From CAVSWT01 sp963731745 (GTDB lineage: Bacteria; Bacteroidota; Ignavibacteria; Ignavibacteriales; Ignavibacteriaceae): 64,000 bases of DNA. Every line of letters starts with the position of its first letter. The stretch's first letter is position 1. The notes below the pieces were generated by a model, which saw only the letters and a list, made by a program, of their open reading frames with translations, ran no database searches and was not told the DNA's origin. This document shows, one piece after another, positions 35,455-44,715 of the stretch. The stretch lies in assembly GCA_963731745.1 (NCBI GenBank), contig CAVSWT010000009.1:172917-236916 (forward strand), read 5' to 3'. The translations under genes and the position numbers were made by a program.

Positions 35455-37428
35455 TTAATTAATTTCTAATATTTTTCCGTTGGATCTAACTTCATAACGA
35501 TTGGCTGAATTAGATATTTTAAATTTATTAATTAAGTCCTGAAGATTAACAGTTAATCTGCTTAAGTCTTCAGAAGTATTAGCTATTTGATGAATGCCTT
35601 GAGCAGATTCCTTTGTAACGTTACTAATGGATTCAATGTGCCGGGTAATTTGTTCAGCAGCACTTGCCTGAACTTCACTCGCGTCAGAGACCTGCATTGA
35701 AACAGATGTAACTTTTTCAGCGTTAGAAATTATTTCTTTAAGTACGTTTCCTGCTTTATTTGCAAGTAATTTTCCGTTTTCAACTTCGGCAGTTCCATCT
35801 TTTATTGAAAATACCGCTTCCTCTGAATCTTTTTGAATTTTCTTTATCATACCTGAAATTTCTTTTGTTGCTTTGGTTGTTTTTTCGGCTAATTTTCTTA
35901 CTTCGTCAGCAACAACAGAAAAACCTCTCCCTTGTTCACCAGCTCTTGCAGCTTCTATTGCAGCATTTAAGGCTAGTAAATTTGTTTGATCTGCAATATC
36001 CTCAATAACTTGTATGATCTCCCCAATCTGATCACTGCTTTTACCTAAGGCCTGCACTGTATTTGCGGCTTTTTGAACAACATCCGAAATTCTGAACATT
36101 CCTTTTATCGTATCTTCAACAACATTACCGCCTTCCTTCGCTTTTATACCAGCATTTTTGGCAGTATCCGCAGCAAGAGAGGCGTTTTTAGTGTTTTCTA
36201 AAATAGTGAAAGTCATTTGTTCAACGGCAGATGCGACTTCAGCAGCCTGAACTGTTTGCTCTTGGGCTCCCGCAGCCATCTCCTCAGAACTAGATGAAAT
36301 TTGTGTTGATGAACTCGCAACTGCTGAAGCACTTTCAGCTACATTTAGTAATGCCGCATTTAAGGAGTCAACAACTTTATTAATATTATTTTTTATGATT
36401 TGATAGTAACCCTGATAATCTCCTTTAATTTTTCTGGTAAAATCCCCTTTCGCCATTTCAGATAAAACCTCAGAAGATTCATTAAGCGGAGCAATTACGG
36501 CATCAAGCGCAGCGTTGAATCCACCAATAAGCTCTCCCCAAACTCCCGAATATTTTGTTGTATCTCCACGTAATTCTAAATCACCTTTTTGATTTGCTTG
36601 AATTAAAATTTTAGCTTCTTTTAAGATCTCATTTATAGTTTCAACTTCTTTATTAAATGATAAAGCCAGAGAATCTTTTTCAGAAGCAGGAATAACTTTT
36701 TGAATATTGCCATTTGCAATTTGTTCAGCCGCGTTTATCTTTTCTTTTTGAGCATTCTGAAGAGTAATAAACATAGATGTGAGTTCACCAATTTCATCGT
36801 TTGAATCATTTTTTATTTCAACATCAAAATTTCCCAATGAAAATTCTTTCACTGTTTGCTTAAGATTATTGATCGGTTTTGTAATCGCCGGCGCTAAGTA
36901 AAATATCAAAAAGAAAGCTATCATTGTTGCAGCGATTGAACCAATTGCAGTAATCCAAATCATATTCTGAACATCAGCTTTAATTTCAGAATCTAATCTA
37001 TCAGCATTTTCCTCAAATTTTTGTGTTAATATTGAAAGTGCTTTTGACAATTGTATACCTATTGCTTCACCATCACTAGTTGCAACATCCGCAGCCATTT
37101 CATAATTATGTGTTGCTGAAGCGCTTAGAATTGCATCCGCTACAAATGATTTATACTGCGCCCAAAGTGAATCGATAGATTTTATTTCTGAATCAATTTT
37201 AAACACAACATCAACATGCTTTAAAGAATCTATTTGGTTTTCCATCTGACTCTTTAAATCAGCATAATTTTTTGCGTTTTCACTAAATTTAGATGCAAAA
37301 ACCGGCATAGAAAGCTGCATCATTATATATTGAGTCTGTTGAAAATCAGATGAGATTTTTTTGATTACTTTTTGTGGCTGGATATAGTCATGAAAGATTT
37401 CATCCTTTACATCCACCATTTTGTCCAC
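35455..37428 (-). CDS. Methyl-accepting chemotaxis protein with N-terminus interrupted by TAG
   Basis: 657 residues from the first available start (GTG at 37428). It has a periplasmic four-helix sensor, a membrane helix (about 155-180, ITAIGSIAATMIAFFLIFY), HAMP, and the signalling hairpin with DQTNLLALNAAIEAARAGEQGRGFSVVADEVRKLAEK. Upstream the same frame encodes a typical first membrane helix (GGFFILGVLGAFIVCLSYF) and starts at TTG 37530 with AGAAGG, but an in-frame TAG lies at 37498-37500. As read, the protein would lack its first membrane anchor. Confidence 0.85.
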   Translation of the reverse strand: MDKMVDVKDEIFHDYIQPQKVIKKISSDFQQTQYIMMQLSMPVFASKFSENAKNYADLKSQMENQIDSLKHVDVVFKIDSEIKSIDSLWAQYKSFVADAILSASATHNYEMAADVATSDGEAIGIQLSKALSILTQKFEENADRLDSEIKADVQNMIWITAIGSIAATMIAFFLIFYLAPAITKPINNLKQTVKEFSLGNFDVEIKNDSNDEIGELTSMFITLQNAQKEKINAAEQIANGNIQKVIPASEKDSLALSFNKEVETINEILKEAKILIQANQKGDLELRGDTTKYSGVWGELIGGFNAALDAVIAPLNESSEVLSEMAKGDFTRKIKGDYQGYYQIIKNNINKVVDSLNAALLNVAESASAVASSSTQISSSSEEMAAGAQEQTVQAAEVASAVEQMTFTILENTKNASLAADTAKNAGIKAKEGGNVVEDTIKGMFRISDVVQKAANTVQALGKSSDQIGEIIQVIEDIADQTNLLALNAAIEAARAGEQGRGFSVVADEVRKLAEKTTKATKEISGMIKKIQKDSEEAVFSIKDGTAEVENGKLLANKAGNVLKEIISNAEKVTSVSMQVSDASEVQASAAEQITRHIESISNVTKESAQGIHQIANTSEDLSRLTVNLQDLINKFKISNSANRYEVRSNGKILEIN

Positions 37429-37543
37429 TTGAAAATAGGAAAGACAAACTATGAAAGCTCCTAAAACTCCAAGGATAAAAAAGCCCCCTGAATTTTTCTA
37501 ACGAATTTTAAATTTTAAAAAGTTCCACAATAATTTATACCTT

Positions 37544-37960
37544 CTACTTTAATTTGAAAGTTACCGGAAGTGATAATTTAACTTTAACTGCTGCACCGGC
37601 ATTTTTGCCAGCTTTAAATTTTGTACTTTTTACTGCTTTAATTGCTGCTTCATCACAGCCTGCACCAAGACTTTTAACAACTTTAACATCATCTACTTCT
37701 CCATTCTCATTTATATAAGCCAGTAGATATAGCTTTCCCTCGATACCTGCCGTCTTTGCCATTTGAGGATACTCAATCAACTTATACATTGATGCGTATC
37801 CATCAACAGGTTCAGGCATAATTTCAGCAAAAGCTAGATAAGCTTCTTCACTTGTTCCACCACCTGCATATGAATTTTGAGGTGCAAATAAACTGATGAA
37901 AAGAATGAAAAAACTAAAGACTAAAAAATTGGAACTAATTTTATTTTTTAATGAATTCAT
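37544..37960 (-). CDS. Exported protein with TonB C-terminal domain
   Basis: 138 residues from the ATG at 37960, which has GGAG 5 nt upstream; a longer frame to 37990 exists. The signal peptide ends NSYAGGG, and the rest is a TonB-type C-terminal domain (YPQMAKTAGIEGKLYLLAYI, then ALKAVKSTKFKAG-like AAIKAVKSTKFKAG). No membrane anchor or Pro-rich spacer remains after cleavage, so it is not a normal TonB. It may work in the periplasm with the porin at the head of the operon. Confidence 0.78.
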   Translation of the reverse strand: MNSLKNKISSNFLVFSFFILFISLFAPQNSYAGGGTSEEAYLAFAEIMPEPVDGYASMYKLIEYPQMAKTAGIEGKLYLLAYINENGEVDDVKVVKSLGAGCDEAAIKAVKSTKFKAGKNAGAAVKVKLSLPVTFKLK

Positions 37961-38086
37961 GGGTACTCCGCGTTTTATTGGTTTTAACATATAGTCGAAA
38001 TAATTAATAAAAAGTTAATATTTACCGTCAATTATTTATAAATTATTTTTTTACTTACTAATTTATTGTTTAAAATTTTTCTGAAA

Positions 38087-40282
38087 TCACCCTGCTTCAA
38101 TCATTGATTTATCGGCATCGATTAGATAATTATTTTTTTCTGATTTCAATCTAAATCGTTTAATTAAAGAACCTAAACTATCGGTTAATCTGTTTAAACT
38201 TTCAGCAGATTTTGCTATTTCTTCTATTCCGGAAGCACTTTCATGAGTGACATTGCTCATCCCCTCTATATTTTTACTGATTTCTTCAGCGACTGCTGAC
38301 TGTTGTTCATTTGCAGCAGCTACTTGATTTATAATATCATTAACTTTTTCGGCATCAGTTATAATTTCTTCAAGAATTTTACCCGAATTGTCAGCTAATT
38401 CTTTTCCTTTACTAACTTCTGATGTTCCTTCAAGCATTGATTCAACTGCAGAAATAGTATCTTTTTGAATTTGTTTAATCATCTGTGCAATTTTTTTGGT
38501 GGCGCCGGTTGTTTTTTCAGCTAGCTTACGAACTTCATCCGCAACCACGGCAAAGCCTTTGCCCTGTTCGCCCGCTCTTGCCGCTTCAATGGCTGCATTC
38601 AATGCAAGCAGGTTTGTTTGATCAGCGATATCATCAATGACCTGTACAATTTCTCCAATTTCTTTACTACTATTTCCTAAGGCTTTAATGGATGTGGAAG
38701 ATTTCTCAACAACCCGCGAAATTCTTTCCATACCTTCAATTGTTTCCCGTACTGATTTTCCACCATTTTTTGCTTTGTTGCCTGCTAATTTTGCTGCTTC
38801 AGCTGCAAAAAAGGCATTTTTAGAATTTTCCATAATTGTTCGTGTCATTTGCTCAACAGCACTGGCAACTTCTGTTACCTGCATGCTTTGCTGCTGCGTA
38901 CCTGCAGCCATTTCTTCAGTGCTAGATGATATTTGTGAACTGGCACTTACAGTAGCCTGAACAGCTTCACTCACCTGTTCAATCATTTTATGAATTTTTG
39001 AAATCGCTTGATTAAAACCTTTTATTAATTTTCCCACATCATCATTATTTTTTTCTGCTTCGACTGTAACAGTTAAATCTCCTTTTTCAAATTCCTGCAT
39101 GGAAAGCATTAATTTATTTGTTGATCTGGTAAGATAATTCTGCAGATCTTTTATTTCTTTTATCTCTGTTATAGTTTCCAGCCCCCCAATTATTTCGCCA
39201 TTTCGATTCTTAATTGGCGAACCTGAATATATTATTGGTAGTTCTTCATTTTGCGGCCTGGAGATGGTTTCTCTAACAATTACTTCATCATTTTTCATTG
39301 CCTTGTGCAATGCGCAATTTTCGGTGTTGCAATCTTTAGTATTGAATTGATCATAGCATTTCATTCCAATTAATTCATCTTGATCTTTTCCGATTATTGC
39401 ACTTGTCTTTTTATTTACATACTGAATATTAAACCCTCGGTCAATTGAAAGAACTGCGCTTGGCAAATTGTCCAGGTTTTGAACCTGCATAAGAATTTTT
39501 TCAGTCATCAAATTAAATGATTGTGCAAGCTTTCCAATTTCATCTTCGCTTTGCACGCTCACTTGAACTTTGTAATTACCATTTACTATAGAGTTTGCTG
39601 CGTTTTCCAGTTCCTTAATCGGTTTAGATATCTTTAATCCAAAAAGATATGAGAATCCAATTGTTGCTAAGGTTATCATGAATAAAATGATCAATATGTT
39701 ATTTCTTATTGAGGCAATTTCCTGATTAACATCATCTATATAAATTCCTGAGCCTACAACCCAGCCCCATTCCTTAAATAATTTAATAAATGAAATTTTA
39801 TCCACTGGATCTGAGTGACCAGGTTTGGGCCATTGATATGCTACAAATCCTTCACCTTTTTTAGTTGCAGTATTTACCATTTCAATAAATAAATATTTGC
39901 CGTTAGGATCTTTATTTTCCTTCAAAGATTTGCCGTTTAATTCCGGCTTGATAGGATGTAAAATCATTCGAGGCTCGAGATCATTAATCCAAAAGTATTC
40001 GGTTTTGTTATACCGTAAAGATTTAATTAGATTCAGAACTGACTGTTGAGCTTCAGCTTTACTCATTTCTCCGGCCGCGCTTTTATCATAGAATTCAGCA
40101 ATTAAATTATATGCTAACTCCACAGTTTGCTTTACATTTTCTTCCTTATTTCTGTAATACGTGTTTTTTAATGAAGGTACGATGTAAAAGAAAACAAGAA
40201 TTAAAAAAGGGACAACTGAGACTATGCCTCCAAATGTAATTTTTGCAAATATATTCCAGTCTTTAAATTTTTTATATTTCAT
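38087..40282 (-). CDS. Methyl-accepting chemotaxis protein with Cache and PAS domains
   Basis: 731 residues from the ATG at 40282, preceded by GAGG. Membrane helix about 15-35, a single-Cache periplasmic sensor (YFWINDLEPRMILHP, GWVVGSGIYIDDV), second membrane helix about 195-215, HAMP, a PAS domain with several Cys (MKCYDQFNTKDCNTENCALH), then the MCP signalling domain with DQTNLLALNAAIEAARAGEQ. The Cache domain would sense a small organic ligand. The PAS Cys cluster might bind a metal or sense redox; this is inference. Confidence 0.92.
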   Translation of the reverse strand: MKYKKFKDWNIFAKITFGGIVSVVPFLILVFFYIVPSLKNTYYRNKEENVKQTVELAYNLIAEFYDKSAAGEMSKAEAQQSVLNLIKSLRYNKTEYFWINDLEPRMILHPIKPELNGKSLKENKDPNGKYLFIEMVNTATKKGEGFVAYQWPKPGHSDPVDKISFIKLFKEWGWVVGSGIYIDDVNQEIASIRNNILIILFMITLATIGFSYLFGLKISKPIKELENAANSIVNGNYKVQVSVQSEDEIGKLAQSFNLMTEKILMQVQNLDNLPSAVLSIDRGFNIQYVNKKTSAIIGKDQDELIGMKCYDQFNTKDCNTENCALHKAMKNDEVIVRETISRPQNEELPIIYSGSPIKNRNGEIIGGLETITEIKEIKDLQNYLTRSTNKLMLSMQEFEKGDLTVTVEAEKNNDDVGKLIKGFNQAISKIHKMIEQVSEAVQATVSASSQISSSTEEMAAGTQQQSMQVTEVASAVEQMTRTIMENSKNAFFAAEAAKLAGNKAKNGGKSVRETIEGMERISRVVEKSSTSIKALGNSSKEIGEIVQVIDDIADQTNLLALNAAIEAARAGEQGKGFAVVADEVRKLAEKTTGATKKIAQMIKQIQKDTISAVESMLEGTSEVSKGKELADNSGKILEEIITDAEKVNDIINQVAAANEQQSAVAEEISKNIEGMSNVTHESASGIEEIAKSAESLNRLTDSLGSLIKRFRLKSEKNNYLIDADKSMIEAG

Positions 40283-40314
40283 TATAAACCTCAAAAGAGC
40301 ATTCCTTCGTTAAA

Positions 40315-41556
40315 TTAAAAAAAGTAATAGGCAGCTATTAAAAACCTAGTGTTAGATACAGAATATGAATTCATAACCTTGTCTTTATTATCAGGTGTTC
40401 CATAATAGGCAGAAGTATATTCTAATTCAGCAGCAAATCTTGTTATACCTGAATCAACTTGAACTCTCGGTGCTATTCTAAAAACTTTTTCAATGTTGTT
40501 TCCTCTAGAATAATATGCCCCATTTATTGGATCATCCGCACCAAGATTTTTAGTAAAGCCGGTAAATAAACCAAATGAAAGTTCCTTCCCATAAGAAAGA
40601 TCAGACCACAGAGAAAGAGTTTTTACGTTTGTATACGATTCAATTCCGGTTATACTATCTTTAGAAGAAACTGCGTAACCTCCAAGCATTAATAAATCGG
40701 TTAAATTACTGCCATAGGTACCTTCCAACTTTACACTATATTTTTCATGCTGAATTTTAGTATAACCTAAAACTGCCAGACTATTAATTCTATTTTCATT
40801 TTTAAAATTTTTATCGGAAGCGAGTCTTGGTTTTAATGATTTGTAGTCAGCACCAAATCCTAATACAAAATTATTTGTCTTAAACATAATCTGCATATCA
40901 AGCATTGGGATAGATGAATATCTAAGGTATTCTGAACATGCTCCATTCGGACCCATACTGGTAAAATCACGTTGTTCAAGAGCTGAAAGGCTTATCACAA
41001 AGTTATTAATTGATTGAGTTATTCTGACCTGGGGGTTCCTTGAAAACGGCTGGAACGGTACGCCTGTATTAAATGAAATTACACCTGGAAATACTTCAGG
41101 AACAAACATTGGGTGCCAATATTGCCCTATCAAAACCGAAGTGCATTCCCAATCCAATTTTAAGAATGCGTGTCGTAATCGAAATCCATTAATATTCCCA
41201 TCGGTTTGACCAAAAAAAGCACCTTCCACCATTCCAGATGTTTTAGCTCCAAAAGCATCCGGCCCTGTTATTTTAGATGTAAGTCTGGTTTGAATTGATA
41301 AAATATTTAAATTCGGATCCTGATTAATATCTTTGTTTGCAGCATCGATATTTTGCGCTGCAGGATACAATAAAAACTGGCCTTCACGAGCAGAAACAAC
41401 CTGACGTGTATCAAACATTATATCGGTCTTCACAAAACCGCTAAATTTGACATTTACATCCTGGCCGTGAATTTTATATGGAAGTAATTGTATTATTATA
41501 AATAATTGAAATGATATTGATATCGAGAAAATACTTTGCTTGCTTAGTGTTTTCAT
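40315..41556 (-). CDS. Outer-membrane porin-like protein
   Basis: 413 residues with a signal peptide (to about residue 31, ending IHGQ) and alternating amphipathic strands ending in an aromatic residue (FLIAAYYFF), as in a beta-barrel. It resembles DcaP/OprP-type or Bacteroidota porins by pattern only. It is the first gene of a unit with two MCPs, a TonB-domain protein and CheW and has a sigma-28-like promoter, so it may bring the attractant into the periplasm. Confidence 0.7.
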   Translation of the reverse strand: MKTLSKQSIFSISISFQLFIIIQLLPYKIHGQDVNVKFSGFVKTDIMFDTRQVVSAREGQFLLYPAAQNIDAANKDINQDPNLNILSIQTRLTSKITGPDAFGAKTSGMVEGAFFGQTDGNINGFRLRHAFLKLDWECTSVLIGQYWHPMFVPEVFPGVISFNTGVPFQPFSRNPQVRITQSINNFVISLSALEQRDFTSMGPNGACSEYLRYSSIPMLDMQIMFKTNNFVLGFGADYKSLKPRLASDKNFKNENRINSLAVLGYTKIQHEKYSVKLEGTYGSNLTDLLMLGGYAVSSKDSITGIESYTNVKTLSLWSDLSYGKELSFGLFTGFTKNLGADDPINGAYYSRGNNIEKVFRIAPRVQVDSGITRFAAELEYTSAYYGTPDNKDKVMNSYSVSNTRFLIAAYYFF

Positions 41557-41939
41557 AAAATCCCTTAATGTTCTTCCCCATAAAGTTTTAGATTATTTGA
41601 TAAATGACTTATTTAGCTAAATTCATTTATTAGCTATGAGTATGTCTATATTATCGCTATCCTGAGCATATTGTTTAGAAAAAATACAAACGCAGTAGAT
41701 TTGGGTTAGTTTTACATTTTATGTTGAAGATGGATTTCCATCGTAGATTTTTCTGAGGTAATTAGTTGCTGGAACTTATTAATTATTTTAAAGTGACAAA
41801 ATGAATAACAAATAATTATTTCAACAAAAATTGAAAACCTTTTGATTCAAATTGTTTTAATAAAAAGAGATTTGCTTTAACTTTATCAGTAAAGAAATGA
41901 TTGGGAGGAACTTAATTTTTATTATTAATTTTAAATTGA
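41557..41939. other. Intergenic region between porin and NtrC-type regulator genes
   Basis: 383 bp, no gene. It holds the porin promoter (see 41651-41677) and the 3' end of the regulator transcript. No clear terminator was found. Confidence 0.5.
41651..41677 (-). promoter_or_regulatory. Sigma-28-like promoter of the porin-MCP-cheW unit
   Basis: On the minus strand: TAAA (41674-41677), exactly 15 nt, then AGCGATAA (41651-41658). The sigma-28 consensus is TAAA-N15-GCCGATAA, so -35 is perfect and -10 matches 6 of 8. It lies about 95 bp before the porin ATG. Confidence 0.55.
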
Positions 41940-43331
41940 TTAATTAATACTTTTTGTAACCTCTATTCCAAGTTGTTCCATTCTGTATCTTAATTTTGAT
42001 CTGGACAGACCTAAAATTTTAGCGGCTTTTACCTGATTACCGCTTGTAATTGTTAATGTTTTTTGAATTAGTGAACGAAGAACTATCTCAATTTTAATTC
42101 CATTTTGAGGAATTTTTAAAACAAAATCATCTTCATTTTGTTTATTTGATTTTATTGATTCTGTAAGAAAATTTAAGTGGTGTTCTTTTAATTCATTTTC
42201 ATCCATCAAGAGTGAAGCTCGTTCAATCACATTTTTAAGTTCACGAATATTTCCCTTCCAGGAATAAGATTCTAAAATTTCCAAAGCTTGATGGTCAACA
42301 CCAGTTATATGCTTTCCAAATTTGGCTGAAAATTCATTTAGAAATGTGTAAACAAGAACCGGTATATCTTCTTTTCGTTCCCTTAAAGATGGGACTTGTA
42401 TTTTAGCAACATTTAATCTATAGTAAAGATCTTCTCTAAAATTTCCTTTATTTACTTCTTCTTCCAAATTCTTATTTGTAGCAGCGATAACCCTCACATT
42501 TACATTTACTTCCTTTTCTCCGCCGACTCTATAGAATTTTCTTTCCTGAAGAACTCGTAACAATTTAACCTGTAGATCCAATGACAATTCTCCAATTTCA
42601 TCTAAAAGAATTGTACCGCCGCTAGCTAGTTCAAATTTACCTAGTTTTGTCTTTTGAGCGGCACCAGTAAACGCACCTTTTTCATATCCGAATAACTCAC
42701 TTTCAGCTAGTTCTTTCGGAATTGCCGAGCAATTAATTTGAACAAAGTTTCCGTTTTTTTGTGGACTATGTTGGTGAATATATTTTGCGAATCCTTCTTT
42801 CCCAACTCCGCTTTCCCCTTCAATTAAAATGGTAGTGTCAGGACTTGCAGCCAATTTTTCTACTGAACTGACGAGTTTCTGAATCTTCTTACTTTTCCCA
42901 AAAAACTCTCTTGTTATTTCATCATCCTTTAAAAGAGTACTTAACTTTTCAACTTCCATTTTAAGAGAAAGATTTTTCGTAGCTCTTTCAAGCACCAGCT
43001 TTAATTGATCTATTTCAAGCGGTTTTAAAAGGAAATCGTAAGCCCCGGATTTTATAGCAGAAACAGCTATATTCACATCAGAATAACCAGTAATCATGAT
43101 AACGGGAATGTCATGAAATTTATTTTTGATGTCTTTTAAAATTTCAAGTCCATTGTATTCATTCAAATATATATCCAATAAAATTATATCTGGCTGAAAG
43201 CTTTCAACAAAATCCAAGGCGGCGCCTCCATCCATGCAAATTTCTACAGTGAAGTCAAATTTTATTAAAACTTTCTTAAGGGAAAGACAGATTAAATCGT
43301 CATCATCAATAATTAAAATTTTAAATTTCAC
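41940..43331 (-). CDS. Sigma-54-dependent NtrC-family response regulator, flagellar
   Basis: 463 residues: receiver domain (phospho-Asp in DIILLDIYLN), AAA+ domain with Walker A GESGVGKEG, the sigma-54 contact loop GAFTGAA and LLDEIGELSLDLQVKLLRVLQ, and a Fis-type HTH at the end (QVKAAKILGLSRSKLRYRM). It resembles FlrC/FleR/FlgR, which drive middle flagellar genes. It lies 14 bp downstream of the kinase-like gene. Confidence 0.9.
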   Translation of the reverse strand: MKFKILIIDDDDLICLSLKKVLIKFDFTVEICMDGGAALDFVESFQPDIILLDIYLNEYNGLEILKDIKNKFHDIPVIMITGYSDVNIAVSAIKSGAYDFLLKPLEIDQLKLVLERATKNLSLKMEVEKLSTLLKDDEITREFFGKSKKIQKLVSSVEKLAASPDTTILIEGESGVGKEGFAKYIHQHSPQKNGNFVQINCSAIPKELAESELFGYEKGAFTGAAQKTKLGKFELASGGTILLDEIGELSLDLQVKLLRVLQERKFYRVGGEKEVNVNVRVIAATNKNLEEEVNKGNFREDLYYRLNVAKIQVPSLRERKEDIPVLVYTFLNEFSAKFGKHITGVDHQALEILESYSWKGNIRELKNVIERASLLMDENELKEHHLNFLTESIKSNKQNEDDFVLKIPQNGIKIEIVLRSLIQKTLTITSGNQVKAAKILGLSRSKLRYRMEQLGIEVTKSIN

Positions 43332-43345
43332 GTTTCTCCACTCAA

Positions 43346-44008
43346 TTATTTAGTGAATAAGAAAATTATTTTACAATTACCAGTTAAGCTGCCCAAAAAA
43401 TTAACTTTAATTTTGTCAGCTTCTAAAAATTTACCTAACTCATTAATCTCTTCCTGAAATCTTTCGCCAATATTTTCTGCCAATTCAGAAATTTCTGATT
43501 CTTCTTTTATGTGCTTTTCAATTTCCAATACAAGATTTTGGGAACTATCCTCAAAAGCATTCAATGTTACTTTTTGAACTTGTACACCTATTTCTATCAA
43601 TGAGTTCACAATGCCTATAACCACATTAGCAATTTTCGATTTATTGATTTTTAATGCGGGGATACCGATCGCAGAAATATCTTCAAGCAAGATATTATTT
43701 TTTTTTGCTTTACCCTTCAGCAAATCTATTGCGGCTGTTATTATAGTATTTAAGGAGCAAAACTCTAATGAATTGTTATTATTGGAAGTAAGAAGTGTGA
43801 AATGATCGAGCTTTTTTTCAAGTCTGCTAATAGCTTCCGAACAGTCGTTTAGCGAAGAAGCGATTTCAGAAGGAATTGATTTTTCTTTTAGATTTAAATA
43901 ATAATAATTCAGTTTTAATACTGATAATGTATTGCGAATGTCATGAATCAAATTTGGAGTGAGGCTGCCAATCAGTAATGATTTTTCTTTGTACAGATCA
44001 TAAAGCAT
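43346..44008 (-). CDS. Degenerate histidine kinase-like protein, partner of the NtrC-type regulator
   Basis: 220 residues. An N-terminal H-box (LIHDIRNTLSVLKL, His about 22) is followed by a dimerisation helix pair. The C-terminal part has an N-box remnant (KIANVVIGIVNSLIEIG), but the glycine boxes DxGxG and GxGLG needed for ATP binding are missing and the domain is short. It could accept or transfer phosphate like a phosphotransferase, or act as a non-catalytic adaptor for the regulator downstream. The ATG lies in a 10-bp inverted repeat and lacks a Shine-Dalgarno site. Confidence 0.65.
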   Translation of the reverse strand: MLYDLYKEKSLLIGSLTPNLIHDIRNTLSVLKLNYYYLNLKEKSIPSEIASSLNDCSEAISRLEKKLDHFTLLTSNNNNSLEFCSLNTIITAAIDLLKGKAKKNNILLEDISAIGIPALKINKSKIANVVIGIVNSLIEIGVQVQKVTLNAFEDSSQNLVLEIEKHIKEESEISELAENIGERFQEEINELGKFLEADKIKVNFLGSLTGNCKIIFLFTK

Positions 44009-44054
44009 TGCGACTAAACTTTAAAAAGTTAACATTTTAATTTGTAGTCGCAAT
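44007..44054 (-). promoter_or_regulatory. Inverted repeat covering the kinase start codon
   Basis: Perfect arms ATTGCGACTA (44007-44016) and TAGTCGCAAT (44045-44054) with 28 nt between, itself holding an AACTTT/AAAGTT palindrome. The first two bases of the kinase ATG are in the stem. There is no T-run after it. Confidence 0.5.
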
Positions 44055-44121
44055 TTATAATAAATGTGTGATAAGTATCAACAAGAGAAGAAAGAAATAA
44101 AAAATAAACCGAGGCTGAAAA

Positions 44122-44382
44122 CTATTTTTTATTTAATTCATTAAGAATTTTATCGGAAACCTTTGATAAAACTTCTTCTGAATTGTAAAATTTTTGGGCA
44201 ACTTTTTGTTTAATAATGTCTAACTTAGAAGCTTCAACTTTTTCGTTCATAACTTTTGCTTCTTTAGAAATTTGAAGTTTATCCTGTTGCGTATTTGCAG
44301 GAGCTTCCTTTACTGCTTTTTCTTTGTTTTTTAATATTTCATTAGAGAAATATTGATCTCCAGAAACTTTTTTGATATCCAT
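44122..44382 (-). CDS. flgM: Anti-sigma-28 factor FlgM
   Basis: 86 residues. The pattern is that of FlgM: unstructured N-terminus, DKLQISKEAKVMNE, then helices KLDIIKQKVAQKFYNSEEV and VSDKILNELN that grip sigma-28. It holds back late genes until the hook is finished and is exported through the flagellum. The flagellin and porin promoters found here would be its indirect targets. Confidence 0.8.
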   Translation of the reverse strand: MDIKKVSGDQYFSNEILKNKEKAVKEAPANTQQDKLQISKEAKVMNEKVEASKLDIIKQKVAQKFYNSEEVLSKVSDKILNELNKK

Positions 44383-44396
44383 GAGTTTACCTGCTA

Positions 44397-44711
44397 TAAT
44401 TAACTAATTTCTTTTTATTATTAAGCTCTTTTAATTCTTTAGCAATTTCAATAATACTTTGTTGTTTTCCTGCAATTATATTATCGAATTTATCTTTTAA
44501 TTGTTTAGTCAGGGGATATAATTTATTTTCGAATTCCTGTAATAGCTCCGGTGAACATTTTACTTCAAAATCATTTTGTTATTTTTCCAGCTTCCTTTAT
44601 ATATCTTACTGCCTTCGGAAACTCAGTGCTAAAATTTTCTTCAGTAATGAAATCCAATATATTTAATGATTTTTCGATGTTTAATTTAATATTACTTATA
44701 GTATTTTGCAA
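44397..44711 (-). pseudogene. Frameshifted flagellar chaperone gene, FliT/FlgN-like
   Basis: Two overlapping open segments join into one helical protein of about 104 residues if one A is removed from the A4 run at 44574-44577 (T's on plus). The first part starts at TTG 44711 (LQNTISNIKLNIEKSLNIL), the second reads NDFEVKCSPELLQEF and ends SIIEIAKELKELNNKK. Position right after fliD and before flgM, size and helix content fit a FliT- or FlgN-type export chaperone. Both parts are missed by a simple ORF scan. It may be a true mutation, a phase-variable site or a sequencing error. Confidence 0.6.
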
Positions 44712-44715
44712 AAAA

